A stretch of 13,771 bases of DNA from Burkholderiales bacterium. GTDB lineage: Bacteria > Pseudomonadota > Gammaproteobacteria > Burkholderiales > SG8-41. Below the pieces are notes generated by a model, which saw only the letters and a program-made list of their open reading frames with translations, was not told where the DNA came from and did no database searches. Positions 6,030 through 13,290 of this stretch are shown in pieces; the first letter of the stretch is position 1; every line of letters begins with the position of its first letter. The stretch covers positions 1-13,771 of the forward strand of contig SYEN01000464.1 in the NCBI GenBank assembly GCA_005800795.1, read 5' to 3'. Both the position numbers and the translations under genes were made by a program.

Positions 6030-7430
6030 ATGAGCCACGAAGCCTCACACGACAACCCCTACACCCGCGGCATCGCACAGTTCGTATCAGGCCTGACCTA
6101 CGACGCGATCCCCGCCGAGGTAAAGACGCGCATCAAGCTGCTGATGCTCGATGCTCTCGGTTGCGCGCTGTATGGCGCCGATCTGACATGGAGCAGGATG
6201 CTGCAGGACACGCTGGTGCGCGTGGATGGTTCGCGCACCTGCACGGTGTGGGGCACGAATTTGAAACTTTCCGCGCCGCACGCTGCGCTCATCAATGGAA
6301 CGCAGGTGCAGGGCTTTGAACTCGATGATGTGCATCGCGCCGGCGTGCTGCACGTGGGTGCGGTGGTGCTGCCCTCGCTGATTTCGATCACTGAGATCAA
6401 GCCGGGCATGAGCGGCAGGGAGTTCATCACTGCGGCGGTGGCGGGTTACGAAATCGGCCCGCGCGTGGGGCTGTGCATGCGGCCCGATCACGTCGCGCAG
6501 GGCTGGCATTCGGGCGCAACCCTGGGCGTGTTTTCGTCTGCTGCTGGCGCTGCACGCGCGCTCAAACTCGACGTGGATAAAACCGTGCACGCACTGGGCG
6601 TGGCCGGCACGCAAGCGGCGGGCTTGATGGCCGCGCAGTACGGCGCCATGGTCAAGCGCATGCATGCGGGCCGCGCCTCGCAATCCGGCTTGTATGGCGC
6701 GCTGTTCGCTGAAAGCGGCTTCACCGGCATCGTCAATGTGCTGGAATCCGAATACGGCGGTTTTTGCACCACCTTTTCCCGCTCGCAGGATCGCTTTGAT
6801 TTGACAGAACTCACCGCGGGCTTCGGCACGGTGTGGCAAACCATGGGCGTGGCGCTGAAGTTTTATTCGTGCGTGGGCAGCAATCACACCACGCTCGACG
6901 CCATCCGCGAGATGCAGGCAGAGAAGCCCTTCGCGGCGAAAGACGTGAGGCGCATTGACGTGTACGGCTCACAAGTCACCATGGATCACGTCGGCTGGAA
7001 ATACGTGCCGCAGGGGCTGACCTCGGCGCAACTCAATCTGCCGTACTGCATTGCAACGTGGCTGTTGGATGGCGACTGTTTCGTCGACCAATTCACCGAA
7101 GACAAAGTCGCCGACCCTGCGCGCATGAAGCTCGCCGACATGGTGCACGTGCATCACGACAGCGCGATTACAAAGCTCGGCGCGAAAATGCGGCATAAGG
7201 TGCGCGTGGAAGTGGCGTTTAACGACGGCACGCGCATGGAACGCACCGTCGAATCTGCGCGCGGCAGTGAATACCAGTTCGCCTCAGAGACCGAGATTGT
7301 CGGCAAGTTTGAAAAGCTGGCCATCAAGGCATTGCCGAAAACGCAGGTTGAACAACTGCGTGATGCAATGCTGGAATTGGACAAGCTGGACGATGCAGCG
7401 ACAATTGCGCACTGTCTCGGTCAGCGATAG
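6030..7430 (+). CDS. MmgE/PrpD family protein (2-methylcitrate dehydratase / cis-aconitate decarboxylase-like), first copy
   Basis: A 466-aa protein of full family length. The N-terminal helical region (YTRGIAQFVS, LMLDALGCALYGAD) leads to the active-site segment GFELDDVHRAGVLHVGA (residues 95-111; D99/D100, H102, H108), then GWHSGATLGVFSSAAGAARAL with H160, and MVKRMHAGRASQSG with K209. These correspond to the His/Lys residues known in cis-aconitate decarboxylase and PrpD-like enzymes. Family members dehydrate, decarboxylate or isomerise tricarboxylic and related acids; the reaction here is not predictable. The ATG at 6030 has only a weak GGAC ribosome site. It lies 101 bp after the dehydrogenase and 34 bp before a solute-binding protein gene, suggesting one uptake-and-degradation unit. 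Confidence 0.9.
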   Translation: MSHEASHDNPYTRGIAQFVSGLTYDAIPAEVKTRIKLLMLDALGCALYGADLTWSRMLQDTLVRVDGSRTCTVWGTNLKLSAPHAALINGTQVQGFELDDVHRAGVLHVGAVVLPSLISITEIKPGMSGREFITAAVAGYEIGPRVGLCMRPDHVAQGWHSGATLGVFSSAAGAARALKLDVDKTVHALGVAGTQAAGLMAAQYGAMVKRMHAGRASQSGLYGALFAESGFTGIVNVLESEYGGFCTTFSRSQDRFDLTELTAGFGTVWQTMGVALKFYSCVGSNHTTLDAIREMQAEKPFAAKDVRRIDVYGSQVTMDHVGWKYVPQGLTSAQLNLPYCIATWLLDGDCFVDQFTEDKVADPARMKLADMVHVHHDSAITKLGAKMRHKVRVEVAFNDGTRMERTVESARGSEYQFASETEIVGKFEKLAIKALPKTQVEQLRDAMLELDKLDDAATIAHCLGQR

Positions 7431-7439
7431 AAATTTTTA

Positions 7440-7460
7440 TGTATTTAAATCAATAGGTTA
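7440..7460 (+). repeat. AT-rich 21-bp motif, copy 5 (IHF-consensus match)
   Basis: It contains AATCAATAGGTTA, an exact match to WATCAANNNNTTR, and fills most of the 34-bp gap between MmgE/PrpD and the binding protein gene. Similarity to the other copies is lower (13 of 21). Its AGG also provides the only visible ribosome site for the following ATG. Confidence 0.45.
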
Positions 7461-7464
7461 AGAT

Positions 7465-8196
7465 ATGAACCCGCCCTCCAAATCCGCCGTCTTCGAGTTC
7501 ACCCCCACCGGCCCATTGCGCTGCGGCCTAAATATGAGCAACTTTTTGCTGACCGGTCGCGATGCCGCAGGCGCGCCCATCGGGGTCGCTCCCGACATCG
7601 GACGCGAATTGGCGAAACGCCTCGGTGTCGAAGCGGTGATGGTGCCTTATGCCGGCCCCGGCCTGCTGGCCGACGACGCAGGCAAGAATTTGTGGGACGT
7701 AGCGTTTCTGGGCGCGGAGCCGCAGCGCGCGAACGTGATCGACTTCACCACCGCGTACTGCGAAATCGAAGCCACCTATCTGTTGCCGGCCGGTTCGCCG
7801 CTGAAAACCATCGCGGCAGTGGATGCCAAAGGTGTGCGCATTGCCGTACCGGAGCGCAGTGCCTACGAGTTGTGGCTCACGCGCAATATCAAGAATGCCG
7901 AGCTAATCCGTTTCAAGGGGGGCGATGAAACCTTCAAACGCTTCGTCGAGGACCAGTACGACGCGCTGGCCGGCCTGCGTCCGCGCCTGATCGAAGATCA
8001 CGCCCGCTTGCCCGGCTCAATACTGCTGAACGGCAACTTCACTGCCGTGCAGCAGGCGGCGGGCACGCCCAAGGGCCGCGCCGCCGCGTTCGTCTACTTG
8101 CGCGAGTTCATCGAAGACATCAAGGCAAGCGGTCTGGTGGCGCAGGCGATCAGCCGCAATCAGGTGCGCGGCCTGACGGTGGCGGCAGCGGCGTAA
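7465..8196 (+). CDS. Family-3 extracellular solute-binding protein without signal peptide
   Basis: A 243-aa protein with the fold signature of ABC-type amino-acid binding proteins (SBP_bac_3). It has PLRCGLNMSNFLL, IGVAPDIGRELAKRLGVEAVMVPYAG, WDVAFLGAEPQRANVIDFTTAYCEIEATYLLPAGS and a second lobe with VRIAVPERSAYELWL. Such proteins normally bind amino acids or small acids in the periplasm. Here the N-terminus (MNPPSKSAVFEF) enters the first lobe at once, and a TAA at 7459-7461 blocks any extension, so no export signal is present. No permease or ATPase gene lies nearby. It could be a cytoplasmic ligand sensor, or work with the MmgE/PrpD enzyme just upstream (34 bp). The stop is 21 bp from the convergent flavoprotein gene. 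Confidence 0.85.
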   Translation: MNPPSKSAVFEFTPTGPLRCGLNMSNFLLTGRDAAGAPIGVAPDIGRELAKRLGVEAVMVPYAGPGLLADDAGKNLWDVAFLGAEPQRANVIDFTTAYCEIEATYLLPAGSPLKTIAAVDAKGVRIAVPERSAYELWLTRNIKNAELIRFKGGDETFKRFVEDQYDALAGLRPRLIEDHARLPGSILLNGNFTAVQQAAGTPKGRAAAFVYLREFIEDIKASGLVAQAISRNQVRGLTVAAAA

Positions 8197-8217
8197 GCGC
8201 GCCTGACACGGCGTCTA

Positions 8218-9597
8218 TCACTCCTCCAGGGCGGCAAGCTCACTCAGCGACAGCGGTTTCAATGGCGCCCGCACCTTGAACACCCCTGTTTCCTGCATGC
8301 TCTTGCCGCGCGCAGCGGCCAAAATTTCGGCTGCGGCCAGCCCGCACAGGCGCCCCTGACACGGCCCCATGCCGCAGCGGGTGAACGCCTTGACCTGATT
8401 CGGCCCCATCGCGCCCAACACCACCGCGTCGCGTATCTGCTTCGCGGTGACGGATTCACAGCGGCACACCACGACATCGTCAGCCGGATTCAGCAGACTC
8501 GCGCGCGGGGCGAACAACGCATCTAGAAACCGTCTCGCCGCTAGATGACGCCAAAGATGGGCGAAGTGAGGTGCAGCGAGTTCATCACGCTGCGCTGGCG
8601 TCAATTTGCCCAATGCGCGTGCGGCTTCCAGCGCAGCGATGTGCCCCTGCAACAGCGAAGCCTCCGCACCAACGATGCCGGTGCAATCGCCCGCTGCCGC
8701 ATAGCTTTCAATGCTGGTGTTGCCCCAACTATCAAGGTTCGGCACAAAGCAACGTTGCAATACATTCCAGTGGTGTTCGGCGCCCAGCGCGCGGGTAGCG
8801 TGCGTGTGCGGAATCACGCCTTGATGCAACAGCAGCAACGCCGCGGGCGCCTCGCGCCAATCACCCTTCACACAATAGCGCACCGATTGCACACAGCCCT
8901 CGCCGCGCGCTTCAAGGGCTTCGACATGGTTCACCACCAGCACGCCCGCCGCACGCACGCAGCGCTGCAGAGTAAGCCCGCGCTTGAGATACGCTACGTG
9001 CCCCAGCGCACCGCCGATATGCCGCAGCGCGCGCATACGGTTGCTGCCCGGCGTGGTGTCGAGGATGCCCGCGATGCGCCCGCCGGCCTCGATCACCTGC
9101 GCAGCATACAACCACAACAGTGGCCCGCTACCTGCCAGCCATGTTTCAGCAGGTGGTTTGTAAGTAATTGTTTTTAAACGAATTTGTGCAGCACCCACCG
9201 TCATCACACCCGGCAGTGTCCAGCCCGGAATCGGCACGGCACGTTCGATCGCACCCGCCGCGATAATGACGCGCCGGGCAGTGATAACCCGTGCGCGCGC
9301 GCCGTCAGTGACGTAAACCTTTCCATCCGCCTGCATTTGCCACGCTTGCGTGCCGGGTTGATAGCGCGAACCGCTCGCTCGAAATTCCGCCACCAGCGCA
9401 ACACCGCGCTCGTCATCTGCCCGGGACACACTCTCTGCCTTAAACGCACGCGATTCCATCGCGCGGTGAATTTGCCCGCCCGGCGCGACTTGCTCATCCA
9501 TCAACGTAACATCCACTCCCCGCTTTGCAGCAGTCGAAGCGGCCGCCAGACCCGCCGGCCCCGCGCCGATCACCAGCAAGTCGCACGACACACTCAT
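8218..9597 (-). CDS. FAD/NAD(P)-binding oxidoreductase subunit with BFD-like [2Fe-2S] domain (HcnB / opine oxidase A-like)
   Basis: A 459-aa flavoprotein. The N-terminus is a dinucleotide-binding motif (VIGAGPAGLAAA, G11-G16), a second nucleotide-binding region starts at LAGSGPLL, and the C-terminus holds a BFD-like cluster site: C378-x-C380 (CRCE), C408 and C413 (CGMGPCQGRLCG). This is the architecture of hydrogen cyanide synthase subunit B, octopine/nopaline oxidase subunit A and the matching subunit of D-hydroxyproline dehydrogenase. It would pass electrons from amino-acid or opine oxidation through FAD and Fe-S centres at the membrane or to an acceptor. The start at 9597 is preferred: GGAGG lies seven bases upstream, and the ATG overlaps the ferredoxin stop as ATGA. 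The TTG two codons earlier is less likely. It is the last gene of the three-gene unit. Confidence 0.9.
   Translation of the reverse strand: MSVSCDLLVIGAGPAGLAAASTAAKRGVDVTLMDEQVAPGGQIHRAMESRAFKAESVSRADDERGVALVAEFRASGSRYQPGTQAWQMQADGKVYVTDGARARVITARRVIIAAGAIERAVPIPGWTLPGVMTVGAAQIRLKTITYKPPAETWLAGSGPLLWLYAAQVIEAGGRIAGILDTTPGSNRMRALRHIGGALGHVAYLKRGLTLQRCVRAAGVLVVNHVEALEARGEGCVQSVRYCVKGDWREAPAALLLLHQGVIPHTHATRALGAEHHWNVLQRCFVPNLDSWGNTSIESYAAAGDCTGIVGAEASLLQGHIAALEAARALGKLTPAQRDELAAPHFAHLWRHLAARRFLDALFAPRASLLNPADDVVVCRCESVTAKQIRDAVVLGAMGPNQVKAFTRCGMGPCQGRLCGLAAAEILAAARGKSMQETGVFKVRAPLKPLSLSELAALEE
9161..9181 (-). repeat. AT-rich 21-bp motif, copy 6 (inside a gene)
   Basis: On the minus strand this reads TTTAAAAACAATTACTTA, matching the copy at 1712-1732 at 15 of 21 positions, with CAATTACTTA identical. 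It encodes RLKTITYK of the flavoprotein, just before the LAGSGPLL nucleotide-binding motif where relatives usually have a Gly/Val/Pro-rich loop. Codons here are unusually AT-rich for the gene. Confidence 0.5.
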
Positions 9598-9860
9598 TTC
9601 CAAACCTCCACTGCAGTCTGCCGTTCGATGCGCATGCCCTCGCGCACGGGCACCATGCAGGCCTGACGCGACGGCACGCCGTCAATGACCATCAGGCATT
9701 CAAAGCACACGCCCATCATGCAGTACGGCGCGCGCGGCTCACCGGTCACCGGTGACACACGCGTGTGCGTGAGGCCTGCTGCAAGCGCCGCGCCTGCGGC
9801 AGATTCCCCGGCTGGCACGCTGATGGCCTTGCCTTCCACGTTAACCGTAACGTTGCTCAT
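9594..9860 (-). CDS. Small [2Fe-2S] ferredoxin-type subunit (HcnA-like)
   Basis: An 88-aa Fer2 protein with the four cluster ligands C47, C52, C55 and C68 in CMMGVCFECLMVIDGVPSRQAC. This is the compact [2Fe-2S] subunit found in HcnA and in the small subunits of opine oxidases and D-hydroxyproline dehydrogenase. It would relay electrons between the two flavoproteins encoded on either side. Its ATG (9858-9860) overlaps the upstream oxidase stop as ATGA, and its own stop overlaps the next ATG the same way, so the three chains are probably made in a fixed ratio. It has no convincing ribosome site of its own, which also points to translational coupling. Confidence 0.92.
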   Translation of the reverse strand: MSNVTVNVEGKAISVPAGESAAGAALAAGLTHTRVSPVTGEPRAPYCMMGVCFECLMVIDGVPSRQACMVPVREGMRIERQTAVEVWK

Positions 9861-10966
9861 TTCAGCCGGCGTCCGTGAAATGCATCAATCATCGGTGTGA
9901 ATTTTCCGTTGTGAATCGCCTCCGCCAAATCGTTCGCATGCACCGCCGCCAGCGTCACACCCGAGTGGCAGGTGGCGATAAACGCGCCGGGATATTGCCC
10001 GCTTTGCTCATACACCGGGCACTTGTCGCGCGTGAGGGTGCGCACGCCCGCCCAGGTGCGCACGATGCGCACGCCCGCCAGCGCCGGAAACACACTCAGC
10101 GCGCGCTTCACCATCGCCGCGCCCGCCTGCGGCGTGGTGGATAAATCAAAGCCCACGCTCTCGGTCGTGGTGCCGATCAACACCGTGCCCTCAGTGGATT
10201 GCCGCACGCCATTGGCGGGCAGTATCCCCATGGGGGCCACGCGTTCAGTCACCACTATCTGTCCGCGCTCGGCGATGATTTCCACGTCGAAACCCAGCGC
10301 TTTTTCCAGCGGCATGCTGCCATGGCCCGCCGCCAACACCACCTTCGGCGTGGAAATCACGCCACCTGCGGTGACGACCTCGAAACGTCCGTCCACCGGC
10401 TTAATGGCCGTCACGGGACTATCCGCGCGGTACTGCGCACCCCGTTTCGTCATACCGGCATGCAGCGCGCGCAGCAAATACAGCGGACTGCAGGTGCCAT
10501 CGTGCGGGCCATAGGAGGCGCCTGTCACGTCGCCGCCCAGTTTCGCACGCGGCATCAATTGCCGCAGCTCGCCGCGGTCAACCATGCGCGCTTCGTACGG
10601 GTCTTCCGCGGCCTGCCCGCGCATGCGCTGCATGGTCTCCGAGCGCTTGTTGTACTCGGCCTCCGACAGGCAGTAATTCACGCCGCCGGATTTGACATAT
10701 TGCGTATTCACGCCGGTTTCATCCGTCAATTCATCGGCAAATTGCTGCCACAGGTCGCACGCGCGGCGCGTCCAGAACCCATACGCGGCCATGCCGTCGC
10801 CCTTGCTGTGCAGCCACACCAGGCCAAAGTTGACACGTGAAGAACGTATCGACGAATCGCCGCCATCCAGCACCAGCGGCTTCTCACCACGTTTGGCCAG
10901 CCCGTATGCAATCGCCGAACCGACCACGCCGCCGCCAATCACCACGCATTCCGCGGTTTCACTCAC
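9857..10966 (-). CDS. DAO-family FAD-dependent amine/amino-acid oxidoreductase subunit (HcnC / LhpB-like)
   Basis: A 369-aa D-amino-acid-oxidase-fold flavoprotein. It opens with CVVIGGGVVGSAIAYGLAKRG (FAD Rossmann motif, G11-G16). Later segments are SGGVNYCLSEAE, GASYGPHDGTCSPLYLLRAL, VVLAAGHGS and the C-terminal FIATCHSGVTLA (C333 region) that closes the FAD site. In HcnC, opine oxidase B and D-hydroxyproline dehydrogenase this subunit oxidises the substrate C-N bond. The substrate here is unresolved: glycine, an opine, a D-imino acid or another secondary amine are all possible. The start is GTG at 10964-10966 with GGAG eight bases upstream. Longer frames run into the divergent LysR gene and are not credible. 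It is the first gene of the unit, probably controlled by the adjacent LysR regulator. Confidence 0.92.
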   Translation of the reverse strand: MSETAECVVIGGGVVGSAIAYGLAKRGEKPLVLDGGDSSIRSSRVNFGLVWLHSKGDGMAAYGFWTRRACDLWQQFADELTDETGVNTQYVKSGGVNYCLSEAEYNKRSETMQRMRGQAAEDPYEARMVDRGELRQLMPRAKLGGDVTGASYGPHDGTCSPLYLLRALHAGMTKRGAQYRADSPVTAIKPVDGRFEVVTAGGVISTPKVVLAAGHGSMPLEKALGFDVEIIAERGQIVVTERVAPMGILPANGVRQSTEGTVLIGTTTESVGFDLSTTPQAGAAMVKRALSVFPALAGVRIVRTWAGVRTLTRDKCPVYEQSGQYPGAFIATCHSGVTLAAVHANDLAEAIHNGKFTPMIDAFHGRRLK

Positions 10967-10999
10967 GCTGGCACTCCGTTGTTGGTTAAACTGCCTTCC
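10967..10999. promoter_or_regulatory. 33-bp divergent control region between the oxidase operon and lysR
   Basis: Only 33 bp separate the two start codons. The core promoters of one or both genes must therefore extend into the opposite coding sequence, or one transcript is nearly leaderless. LysR regulators usually bind T-N11-A sites in such gaps, but I found no convincing palindrome here. Confidence 0.5.
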
Positions 11000-11899
11000 A
11001 TGAACCTGCGCCACATCGAAGCCTTCAAGGCCGTGATCGAAAACGGCACAGTACAGCGCGCCGCCGAAGTCATGCATGTTTCGCAACCCGCCGTGACCAA
11101 GCTCTTGCAGGCGTTCGAACGCAGCGCGGGCTTTCGTGTGTTCGATCGCGTGCAGGGGCGGCTGGTGCCCACGACGGAAGCACTCGTGCTGCACCGTGAC
11201 GTCGAGCGTGTGTACGCCGGTGTCGACGAAATCCGCCGCGCGGCAGCCGAAATTCGCTCGGTGAAACGCGGCTCGCTGGTGGTAGGCGCCATGCCCGCGC
11301 TGGCTGCGGGCTTCGCACAACGTGTGGCAAGCGCGTTTCTCGCAGCCCGCCCCGGTGTCACGCTCGAGCTGCGCGCTTCACAACGCGTGCGCCTGGTCGA
11401 TGGCGTCGCCAGCGGGCAAGTCGACATTGCGCTTCTCAACGCCACGCATGAACATCCGCAAGTCGACACTGAACTGCTGTCGCGTGCGCATGCCGTGTGC
11501 CTGCTGCCGCCTGTGCACGCCCTCTCCCGCAGGAAAGTCATTCGCGCCGCCGATCTCAAAGGCGTGCCGTTTGTGTCATGGAGTGAGGGCACGGTCACGC
11601 GGTTGAAGGTGGATGCCCTCTTCGCGCAGGCAGGCGTTTCGCGCGCGCCGGGGCACAGCGCTTCCACCGCACCGGCGATCTGCGCGTTTGTGGCACATGG
11701 CCTTGGCGTGACGCTCGCGCATCCGTTGTATGTAGGTGTCGCCGCCGGCGCAGTTGCCGTGCGCCCCTTCACACCAGCGCTGGACCTGGACGTGATGCTG
11801 GCATACGCCAAGCGCCCGGTGCGTTCGCCGCTGGTTACCGCATTCGTCGAGGAAGCACGCCGGCAAGCCAAAATGATCGAATCCGATTTCAAAAAATAA
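11000..11899 (+). CDS. LysR-type transcriptional regulator
   Basis: A 299-aa regulator. The N-terminal winged helix-turn-helix is clear: LRHIEAFKAVIENGTVQRAAEVMHVSQPAVTKLLQAFE, followed by the linker helix. The remaining residues (about 90-295) are the two-lobed inducer-binding domain, with GSLVVGAMPALAAGF and the VDIALLN segment in expected places. It most likely senses the substrate of the divergent three-subunit oxidoreductase and controls that operon, as is usual for divergently placed LysR genes. The start is ATG at 11000; the in-frame TTG at 10979 would add seven residues before the typical N-terminus and leave even less space for the divergent start. No clear ribosome site precedes the ATG. 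Confidence 0.93.
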   Translation: MNLRHIEAFKAVIENGTVQRAAEVMHVSQPAVTKLLQAFERSAGFRVFDRVQGRLVPTTEALVLHRDVERVYAGVDEIRRAAAEIRSVKRGSLVVGAMPALAAGFAQRVASAFLAARPGVTLELRASQRVRLVDGVASGQVDIALLNATHEHPQVDTELLSRAHAVCLLPPVHALSRRKVIRAADLKGVPFVSWSEGTVTRLKVDALFAQAGVSRAPGHSASTAPAICAFVAHGLGVTLAHPLYVGVAAGAVAVRPFTPALDLDVMLAYAKRPVRSPLVTAFVEEARRQAKMIESDFKK

Positions 11900-11919
11900 T
11901 TAATTAAATCAAATACTTA
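11899..11919 (+). repeat. AT-rich 21-bp motif, copy 7 (IHF-consensus match)
   Basis: It contains AATCAAATACTTA, an exact match to WATCAANNNNTTR, and shares a 17-mer with 5042-5058. It fills the 26-bp gap between the convergent LysR and MmgE/PrpD genes, where a terminator would be expected but no hairpin is seen. Confidence 0.6.
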
Positions 11920-11925
11920 TAATCA

Positions 11926-13290
11926 TCACTCAATAGCATCTAACAACCCTCTGGTGCTTCCGCTATTGAGCGCGGTAACACTTGCCAACACCGCCTGTTG
12001 CCGGGCGTCACTCAGTGTACCGCGCGTTACTGTCAGAAATTTTTCCTGCAGCTCGGGCGCCGTCAAGGGGCGCGACGGCTCACCGCGCGGCGTGGTGATG
12101 GGCGATTCGTAAGCGCGATTCGCCACTTGCACCACCACTCGCGCCAGCGTCTCAGCGGGGAAGCGGGCGTCCAGCGCGCTGTCTTTCACCAGCGTCACCT
12201 TGCGTGCAAACGCGCTGATGGCCGCGCGATTTTCTACATTCAGACACCGCGCTTCCACGGGCGTCAGCGCCTCTGCACCGAGCACGGCCGTCACACCGAG
12301 ACAATAGGGGATGCTGTACTGCACATCCACTAGGTTGGCCGGCTCCACCTTGTTACCCAGTTGCAGCGCCCAGCCGAAGGTGTGCACATGAACCGACTGC
12401 ACGTCATCTGGCTGCAGCGCGTGCGCGCGCATTAAATCAACAAAGGCATCCACCGGCGCGTGGTTGTAGCGGCAACACGAATACGGCTTGAAATAAGTGT
12501 CTAGAATTTTTTGCGGGTACGATTCGGCGCCAAGTCCGTGCAGCAGCGGAGCACGGGCAAACTGGGTTTCGTGGTCGAGGATATCCAGCGGCCCGGTCAG
12601 CCCGGCCTCCGCCAGCAGCACCGCCAGCACGCCATTTGCGGCGCTCCATGCGATGCCCTCTTTCACGTCGTTACCCGTCTGTTTGGAATAGCCCGAACTG
12701 CCATTCGCCTCCTGATTCGGTGCGGTGACTCCGGCTATGGCAAACGCCTGCGCCAGTTGTTGCGGCGTGGTGCCGCGCAAGCGGCCAAACGCCGCTGCCG
12801 CCGCGTAACCCGCCCAACGGCCCGACTGGCGGCTGGGCGACGTGGGCGGTTTCGCTGCGTCGCGTGCGTGCGCTACACGCACGCCGATTTCGTAACCGGC
12901 AGTGATCGCAGCGAAGAGGTCTTCCGACGTGGTGCCGGGCGAGGCGCCTGCCAGGGCAGCGGGAATCACGGCCGCGCCCGGGTGCCCGCGCGCCGCGCGA
13001 TTGCCGTCATCCAGGTCCAGCACCGATGCCGCCGCGCTGTTGCAAAAAACCGCACCGGGAGCCGTCAAACGAGCGCCGGAAAACCATACGGCCGCATCGC
13101 CTGTACCGAAAGCGCTGCGCGCAACTTCGCGCAGGCCAGCAACCGCAGGCGCCGCATGCCCGGCCGCGGCGCTTCCCAGCACGTCGAGCACGCAGGAGGC
13201 CGCCATGCTGCGCACGTCCGGCAGCAAACGCGCCGCATCAAATTCGCGCAAGTACTGCGCAAAGGTCAGTGTAGCCGACGTACCACGCAT
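11926..13290 (-). CDS. MmgE/PrpD family protein, second copy
   Basis: A 454-aa family member, clearly different from the copy at 6030-7430. The active-site segment is SVLDLDDGNRAARGHPGAAVIPAALA (from residue 89; D94/D95, H103). Later come SGYSKQTGNDVKEGIAWSAANG (K203, K210) and FKPYSCCRYNHAPVDAF. Where the first copy has GWHSG (H160), this one has RQSGR, so the usual His is replaced by Gln155; activity may differ from dehydratase or decarboxylase relatives. The start is ATG at 13288-13290, one base overlapping the stop of the upstream Bug gene (TGATG), so the pair is translationally coupled. Any longer frame up to 13512 only overlaps that Bug gene. A binding protein coupled to this enzyme suggests joint uptake and metabolism of one acid. 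Confidence 0.9.
   Translation of the reverse strand: MRGTSATLTFAQYLREFDAARLLPDVRSMAASCVLDVLGSAAAGHAAPAVAGLREVARSAFGTGDAAVWFSGARLTAPGAVFCNSAAASVLDLDDGNRAARGHPGAAVIPAALAGASPGTTSEDLFAAITAGYEIGVRVAHARDAAKPPTSPSRQSGRWAGYAAAAAFGRLRGTTPQQLAQAFAIAGVTAPNQEANGSSGYSKQTGNDVKEGIAWSAANGVLAVLLAEAGLTGPLDILDHETQFARAPLLHGLGAESYPQKILDTYFKPYSCCRYNHAPVDAFVDLMRAHALQPDDVQSVHVHTFGWALQLGNKVEPANLVDVQYSIPYCLGVTAVLGAEALTPVEARCLNVENRAAISAFARKVTLVKDSALDARFPAETLARVVVQVANRAYESPITTPRGEPSRPLTAPELQEKFLTVTRGTLSDARQQAVLASVTALNSGSTRGLLDAIE

Noticed and set aside
8218..10966. Naming the flavoprotein trio hcnABC (cyanide synthase)
   Set aside because: The architecture is shared with opine oxidases and D-hydroxyproline dehydrogenase, and gene order differs from hcnA-hcnB-hcnC; sequence alone does not fix the substrate.
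10967..11320. Long N-terminal extension of the DAO-type subunit
   Set aside because: It is antisense to the LysR helix-turn-helix region, and the FAD motif begins right after the GTG at 10964-10966.
10963..11892. 309-codon open frame on the minus strand
   Set aside because: It is antisense to lysR, with a Thr/Ser/Ala/Arg-rich composition and no motif.
12432..12447. Possible further AT-rich motif copy (ATTAAATCAACAAAGG)
   Set aside because: Only the first half resembles the motif, the TTR part is missing, and it encodes ordinary MmgE/PrpD residues.
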